Below, piece after piece: positions 57,501 through 64,000 of a stretch of 64,000 nt of DNA. Source of the DNA: Pestalotiopsis fici W106-1 (lineage: Eukaryota; Ascomycota; Sordariomycetes; Amphisphaeriales; Sporocadaceae). Within the stretch, counting starts at the first letter, position 1. Every line of letters starts with the position of its first letter. The stretch lies in the NCBI RefSeq assembly GCF_000516985.1, contig NW_006917102.1, forward strand, positions 186,001 to 250,000, written 5' to 3'. Made by a program: the position numbers and the translations under genes. The notes beneath the pieces were generated by a model that worked only from the letters and a program-made list of their open reading frames with translations, made no database searches and had not been told where the DNA came from.

Positions 57501-60500
57501 ATTAAGTATTGGCGTAATTAAAGAGGAAAAGCGTATATTTAAATTATGCCGGGAAAGTATTTATATGCTTTATAAATTATTTTAAAAAGATATAAAATTT
57601 ATTTTTCGATTATTTGGCGCTAATATCCCGTTTAAATTTACCCATTTAACGTCGTAAGGATTATATAGGTTAAAAACCCGTTTATTATCCTTTTATTATC
57701 GAGCAGCCTATTTTTATAATATACGCTATTAACGCTAAATATCGTTATTAATCCGAATTTAATTTAATTAAATTTAAACGCTTTATCGAATATTAGATTG
57801 CCGCTTATTTATTTATTTTAATAATTTATTTTAGCTATAAAGCTTTAACCTAAAATAAAATTAGCATATAATAAATATATATAAATTAAAAAAGCTTATT
57901 TTTATATAATTTCGATTAATATAAGCCCCCGGCCTATAGAATAATTATTTTTTATATAGCTGGTTTTTTTAAAATTAGTATTTTTCCGGGTATACCTCTA
58001 ATATATTCTAAAAACCTTTAAAAATTTTTTATATAAGCTAGCCGTAATTTAAAGTATTTTTTTTTATATAAGCTAGGTTTTAAATCGAGGATAAATCCGG
58101 TATATATCGTTAATAATCGATATAAAATCTTTTATATCCGGATATTTTTAAAGGTTTTCGAAAAATAGCTTAGCTTCGTAATTACGGTATTTTTTTTGGA
58201 AATTACGCTTAATATAAAGTTTATAAAAAATAAAAATATACTTAAAATATATTTTTTACGAATACCCGGGGTAAAAAATATATAAATATTTATTTAAAGC
58301 TATATTATTAGTATATATATTAAAATATATATATAATTTAAATATATTTCGAGCTTATATTAAATCTATATTTATAATAATAAACGCTATTTTAAAATAA
58401 TATATATATTATTATCGAATAAAAAAATTATAATATTTTTTAATAATTTAAAATATTTTTTAAAAAAATCGAAAAAATATTTTTTTGCTTTAACCTTTAA
58501 AAAATATATAAATATACGTTAAAAATCCTAATTTTTAAATTAGAATATTATAAATCCCTTTTAAAAATATACAAAATTTACGTTAAATATTTTCCTCCTA
58601 GCTTATAATCGAAAATACTTAAGTTTAACTATAAACTATTTTAAAAAAAACGTTTATTTATAAAAACCGGGCTTTTATAATTTGCTATATTTATTATTTA
58701 AATTTATAAATTATTAAAAATTTACCGGGCCGATTATTAATTTAAATAATGCGTCGAATTTATTATTAGTTATTAAAACGGACCCGATTTAAAGCATATT
58801 TACGGAGTATATTTATAATATAATTAATATAATTTCGGTATACGCTTAAAAAAAACTTACCTATAAAATAGCAATTATTTAGGTATTGCAAAATGCGTTT
58901 TTTTCGGATTATAAGCTATATCGTTTTTTCGACGTTACAAAATTCTATAAACGCAAATATTACCTCTAAACCTTTTTTTTAAAAAAAATACTATATTTAG
59001 GGAAAAAAAGTAAGCGTTTTAAAATTAAATTAGCGTATTATTAAAATATATAAAAACTATATTAGGTATATTTAGAATAAATATAAAAATTTTAAAATTT
59101 TTTATAATACTTCGGATTTTTTTTTTATAGCTCGGCTAATATTTTATTAGGTAAAAAAGGGTAATAAGAATAATCGCCGGAAAAAACGATTAAAAAAAAC
59201 GGTAATTGCTATATTTTTTTTAGGATATATATATTAAATTTAATTAAATAGGTTTAAGGTCGAGTTTTAACCGGTAGTCTAGCGTAATCGTATTTTAAGC
59301 GTATTATTAATATATGCTTAAAATAAATTAATACGAATATTAAAATATACCGTAATATACTTGTATTTCGTTTATTTTGCTAACTTAAAAACAGGTATTC
59401 GTATATTGCTATAATAGGTTATTATATAAATTTTTTAAATAATTAATATTAAATCGTATAATTAATAGCAAAATCGGCTAAGCTATATGCTAAGGCTTTA
59501 AAGTATAATTGCGAATATAGCCGATAAAAATATTTTTAAAATACCGTTAATATATATTAATAAAATATTCGCAAAATATTTATATTATTTTTACGGAATA
59601 TTTTAAGTCGTTATTTTAAGTATAATTTTATTCCTAATCCGACGGCTCCTAATTCCGGCCGTTTATATAATCCTTTTAAATAATAATCGAAAGTTTATAT
59701 AAATTTATTATAAAAATTATAATATTTTTAGCATATTTTTAAAATATAATAAAAATAAATAAAAATAAAATTTATTTTACGGTTTATTTTAATAATAAAT
59801 CTAAAATTATGCAAGCAGCCCGACGATAGTTTTAGTTTTTAAAGCCGTCGGTTATATATTAAATATTAATTCGATTATAGCTAGGTATATTTTTAATTAT
59901 ATTTTAATATATATAACCGTAAACCCGGTAATTATTATATTTAAAAGCTAAATATTAGGCACCGTTAATTTTTAAATTATTACTAAAATATAATTAAAAA
60001 TATTTAATATAATTTTAATATATTTATAGTATATTTTAGGAATTTAAGCTTAATATTCGAATATTAGCTAAACGAATATTTATTCCGAATATAAAAGCTA
60101 ATTTAAATTATTATTAATATAAATCGAATATAATTTTAAAATATTTTCGATTTATTTAATTTTTAATTTTCGTAAAGGCTTTAATAATTTGCTAAAACGG
60201 GGATTTTAAACGTAAACCAAAATTATTATTATAAATAAAATAGCAAATATTAATAAATAAAGTATAAAAATAATCCGGAACGGCGTAATAGTTTTAAAAT
60301 TTATCGATAATAACTTTAAAACGTAAATTTGCTAAAATAATTATATTTTATTCGCGAATAAAATCCTAAAAATATAATTAGCAAATGCTAAATATACGCT
60401 AAACGTAATTTAAATTTAATATTTATTAAATTAAATCCTAATGCTTAAATTAAAACCTTTTATTTTAGCTAATACGTAATTAGGTTAGGTAGCTTATCGA

Positions 60501-61308
60501 TAATGCTAAGCTAATATTAAATATATTAAATATATAATCGATTTTAATGCTTTTGCTATTATTTATAATTTAAAGGAAAAGACGGTAAAGGGGATAAACG
60601 AAAAAGCGAATAAGATATTAAAGGCGAAAAATATCTAAAAGATATATATAATATAATATTAGCAGATATTAGGTATAAAATAAATATAAATAAAAATTTT
60701 AGCATTAATATAGGTAAATAAATGCAATATAATTAATTCGGAATATTATTTAAATAAAAAAAATAAATAAAATATATATAGTAAATATATATTTATAAAA
60801 AATTTAATCGATTAATAATTTAATATATAATTATTTTTTATTTATTTTATTATTATATTAAATATTTTAATCGTTTTCCGCGAATTTGCTTTTATTCCGT
60901 ATTTTTATTTAATATATTCCTAATATATATTAATATTTATTATATTTCCTTTTATTTTTTTCTAATAAATTTTTAATAACTTATTAGCTTTTTGCGAAAT
61001 CCTTTTTATTCCGATATTTTATTAAGTATATTCCTAATATTTATTTATAATTTTTAATTTTCCGATTATAGCTAAAATATTTTAAATATATATACGCGAT
61101 AAATCGAAAATTTTTCTATAAAAATAGTTCGTATTCGGATTTGTTATTATATAATAATTCGGAAGTTTTCCGCGTATGCTAAGCATATTTTTACGGTATT
61201 TTAATATATTATTATTAAGGCCTTAAAAAAAATCGCGCATATATATAAAATAAAATAATAATTATATATGCTTACGTATTTTTTATAATATCTGTGGCGC
61301 TTATGGCG

Positions 61309-61369
61309 TTAACTTTTGACCCCCCGGTAAAAAATTTATTTTAACCCTTCCATATTAATTTTGACCCCC
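61309..61369 (-). repeat. Right terminal inverted repeat of the RIP block
   Basis: On the minus strand begins GGGGGTCAAAATTAATATGG and carries the second GGGGTCAAAAGTTAA copy about 45 bp inward. It shows more A where the left arm has G, as RIP predicts. Confidence 0.8.
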
Positions 61370-61673
61370 GACCGGTCGTGGCCTCTCTCTTCCGTGCAGT
61401 ACCGAGGATACGGGAGGCCATTCCGAGGTGCGATTGTTGAGGCGGGGGTTCACTATAGGCCAATGCTTTCAACTTGGCATTTATAGATATGGAGGGATTG
61501 ACCAACGTAGGCAACTTATATACTTGATTTCCTATGCTATGTACACATTGAAGAAGAGAGAGGGAGCTGCGGATCATGAAGTAGTCAAGTCAACGTTGAC
61601 TGAATAGTCTGTTCAGGTACAGGTCTAGTCAAAGCTCAATTTGACAAGGTTTGGCGACTCGACCGTGCATTTC
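61370..61673. other. Right flank of the RIP block
   Basis: 304 bp of ordinary composition between the inverted repeat and the 3' end of the carboxypeptidase gene. No gene. Confidence 0.4.
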
Positions 61674-63406
61674 TTAGGTTGATGACACAGCCTGTCCCTT
61701 CATCGTTTGCGTGAATGCCTGGAGTGCAAGCTTGGGCTCTGCATGATTCATATCAGCAATGTTTTCATCCACAATGCAAAAAGAGATAACTCACGGTAGT
61801 AAGGAACTTCATGACCAGCTCCGTAAACACGAATAAAGCTGAGGTTGTCAACAGACTTGAACTGACCCATCTCGGTCCCGTCGACGGTGTAGGCCTCAAG
61901 CGCCTTGGCCTTGAACTCGGTGGATCCCGAGTAGGTGAGAGCATTCGCAACGTCGAGATTGCCAAACCAGTTGCAAATAAAGTCGGCATCACCAGCCCAA
62001 GTCAGGACACGAATACCCGACTGGACAACCGTGGAGAGGGTTGACACTAGCGAGCGAGGGTCTGGTGAAGATAATTAGCGTTATGAATCAGAGCTTGCGT
62101 AGATGTTGACTTACAGTCACCAGTAGTAAAGAACTTGGAGTTGACACTGTTAGGACACTCCTGATAAGTCGTGGCGGCTCCGATTGCCTTCTTTACATCG
62201 GCACGAGCGAGATATGTCGCATAAGTCTCGGGAGGGTTGGGGTCATTTCTAGCGGCGCGGACATCGTATGGATCAAAGTTGGCGCTGGAGTAGATAACCT
62301 CATCAATGTCTGCATCGCAAGTATTGTATGCCTTCTCGCAGTATGCATCGTTGCCAGTGAGTCCAGTGCATTCATCGACCAATGGCTTGCACTTGGACGT
62401 GTAGGCCGTGTTGAGCGACTTGTACTGAGCAGCAGTGATGAGTTGGCGGTAGGTGTTGTTGTATGCAAACTCGATATCGGCCTTGTACTGAATTGACTCA
62501 TCGTAGAGACCATTGTTGATGCCAAGAGCAACAAGGTTGATCTTCTCGCCATCGAGACTGCCGCTGTCAATGGCCTTGTTTTGGGTCTCAATGTAGTTGG
62601 CAAACTCGGGGCCGTAATGACCGCCATAGCTTTCAGTGAAGATGCCAAAGTCGCGACTCTCGTATTGAGGGAACTGGGTAAGGAAGGCCTGGAGGAATTT
62701 CCAGACAAAGGGAGCTATGGTTGCGGCGTTAGTGCATATTCCCGACTGGCAGATGATTGATGTGACATACCTGCGGTCACAGTCGAGGTGACAGTATCGG
62801 TGCCGTACGAGAAGCCTGTGCCGATTGGCTGATCCACGTAGATCATGTTGGCATACTCATTGAAGCTGTATGGGTTGAGCGATGGAGTCGAAGCGCCATT
62901 GTAGAATTGGCAAGGTCCATTCTGGGAAGTTTTATCAGTACATGCGTATACTATTGCATAATTTCTTGCTGTTTACCTCTTGGAATAATCCAATCATGGA
63001 ACTGCAACCTGGTCCACCGTTGAACCAAGTGGCAAGAGGTGCTGTGCTGGCATTGTTGCGAGCCTCGAAGAACCCTGTCAGGATGATTAGCAGCCAGTCA
63101 TAAAACTTCAAAAGACTGGAGAGAATATCTTGACTCACAGAACCACATGTTCATGTTGGTACCGACGGTAAGATAACCCGAGTACTGATTGACACCAGGC
63201 GTGGTCTCACAGATGCCCGAGTTGTTGACAAAGGACATCTTGGTGCCCGTTGCCGCATGCTCAAAGACATTGTACGTGATATCATCGCGCACCTCGACGT
63301 ATCGCTTGTCAATCTTGAACGACGATGAGGCTGAAGGAGCGGCGAGGGCGATGCCTGCCGAGAGCCCGGCGAGGAGCCATGTTGCAAGTGATTTGACGTT
63401 GGCCAT
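61674..63406 (-). CDS. Secreted serine carboxypeptidase, S10 family
   Basis: Six exons (63406-63139, 63074-62977, 62921-62771, 62714-62115, 62061-61795, 61738-61674) give 482 aa, and every phase closes. Signal peptide: [23 protein letters not shown]10 landmarks: MWFWFFEARNN (across intron 1), [20 protein letters not shown] (oxyanion region), [30 protein letters not shown] with the nucleophile Ser, [11 protein letters not shown] with the catalytic Asp, and [11 protein letters not shown] with the catalytic His, split by the last intron. The active-site Glu-Ser-Tyr-Gly is the usual form. It removes C-terminal residues from peptides in acid conditions, outside the cell or in the vacuole. The gene is intact despite the RIP-mutated block 300 bp from its 3' end. 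Confidence 0.94.
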
Positions 63407-64000
63407 GGCTATAATATCGTCTCTCTTATGGATCCTTTGGTTGAAGACAAACAGAGGACAAGAAAGCCAAGCAAGTGCAAACCGACTTGGCGTTCTCAAT
63501 CGGGGGCGCCAAGAAGCACTCGAGCCTTTTATTAGAACAAGACCCCAGGCAGCGAGGGAAATAAGCTTCTTTTGCATATGACCAACCAGGTATTCCGAGA
63601 ATAGTCGGACCACGGTAGACCGCCAAAAAAGATGCGGCGAATCCACTGACTCAAATTGGTTGCACCATCAAAGTTTCCCGCGATGTCAGGTAGGTATAGT
63701 CCTGCTTACCATTTTAGGCAGGTGGACCGATCCGCAGCGCTACCAGGGCAGGTCTGGCCCTGATTGCGCCCAGTATCAACTGCCGGTTCAGGCGAAGCGC
63801 CGCCGTGTCTAGCGGTCATGGTGTACTGCCGCCTTCCTCAAGAGAATATTAATCGATATGACTCGCATCTACGTGGTATTCTGTAGCTAGGTATTAGCTG
63901 CGGAAACTGCTTCCATTTTTACGACTCATCAATTGCACTTTCTTCATATCATCATTTGTCCAAAAAGCAGCCCGTTGATCCCTGTATCTTGTCCCCCGCA
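63407..64000. other. Promoter side of the carboxypeptidase gene
   Basis: The last ~590 bp. Open frames that extend upstream of the chosen start have no conserved character. No other feature. Confidence 0.4.

Larger units (their letters stand above)
54479..61369. mobile_element. RIP-destroyed transposable element with long terminal inverted repeats, ~6.9 kb
   Basis: Base composition drops abruptly to very high A+T. CpA and TpG are almost absent while TpA is extremely common and CpG persists, which is the RIP pattern (C to T mainly in CpA, both strands). All six frames are riddled with stops; the longest open frames are about 70 codons. The two ends are imperfect inverted repeats (54479-54537 against 61309-61369), many differences being RIP-type transitions. 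Each arm contains GGGGTCAAA twice, so the arm has a direct sub-repeat. The structure fits a cut-and-paste DNA element, but no transposase can be read. Nested insertions are possible. Superfamily is unknown. Confidence 0.82.

Noticed and set aside
54479..61369. Centromere or mitochondrial DNA as the source of the AT-rich block
   Set aside because: The block ends in matched inverted repeats, is only 6.9 kb, and has persistent CpG with lost CpA, which points to RIP of a mobile element.

Overview
The window is nuclear DNA of a filamentous ascomycete (Pezizomycotina, probably a plant-associated or saprotrophic Sordariomycete). Genes are split by short introns (about 49-90 bp, a few longer) with GT..AG ends and CTAAC-type branch sites. 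Products include fungal-specific families: Zn2Cys6 regulators, an AA1-like secreted protein, a short heme-thiolate peroxygenase and Rsm22. One AT-rich block carries the CpA/TpG-depleted signature of repeat-induced point mutation (RIP). I rebuilt 21 gene models whose exon phases close in frame, plus a partial gene at the left edge and one weak small Cys-rich ORF.

Left third (1-22 kb). A truncated HAD-like gene is followed by an intradiol (hydroxyquinol/catechol type) dioxygenase, a secreted GH10 xylanase, a secreted GH62 arabinofuranosidase, an AA1-like secreted protein and a secreted Aim6-like phosphodiesterase-fold protein. A housekeeping block follows: a MYND zinc-finger protein, a SPOUT RNA methyltransferase, a membrane-anchored thioredoxin and Rsm22. 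Then come a Ser/Thr-rich, probably GPI-anchored protein and a GH27 alpha-galactosidase.

Middle (23-41 kb). A Zn2Cys6 regulator, a GH78 alpha-L-rhamnosidase without a signal peptide and a divergently transcribed sugar transporter form a plausible rhamnoside-uptake cluster. Next is a secreted protein ending in a 21-bp-repeat tail. About 6 kb of gene-poor DNA follows, with an AT-rich miniature inverted-repeat element (27-bp perfect TIRs, TA duplication) and a 24-A tract.

Right third (40-64 kb). NAD(P)H-hydrate epimerase, mitochondrial ribosomal protein S16, 3-methylcrotonyl-CoA carboxylase alpha subunit and a PNPOx-like protein form a conserved metabolic block. A secreted short peroxygenase, a second Zn2Cys6 regulator and a DHA1-type MFS transporter follow and could be a small functional group. 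About 6.9 kb of RIP-destroyed DNA, bounded by ~60-bp imperfect inverted repeats, separates them from a secreted S10 serine carboxypeptidase.

I saw no tRNA, rRNA, CRISPR array or classical secondary-metabolite core enzyme. The strongest candidates for unusual biology are the RIP-killed TIR element, the miniature element, the repeat-tailed secreted protein whose repeat is open in more than one frame, and the rhamnoside and peroxygenase neighbourhoods.
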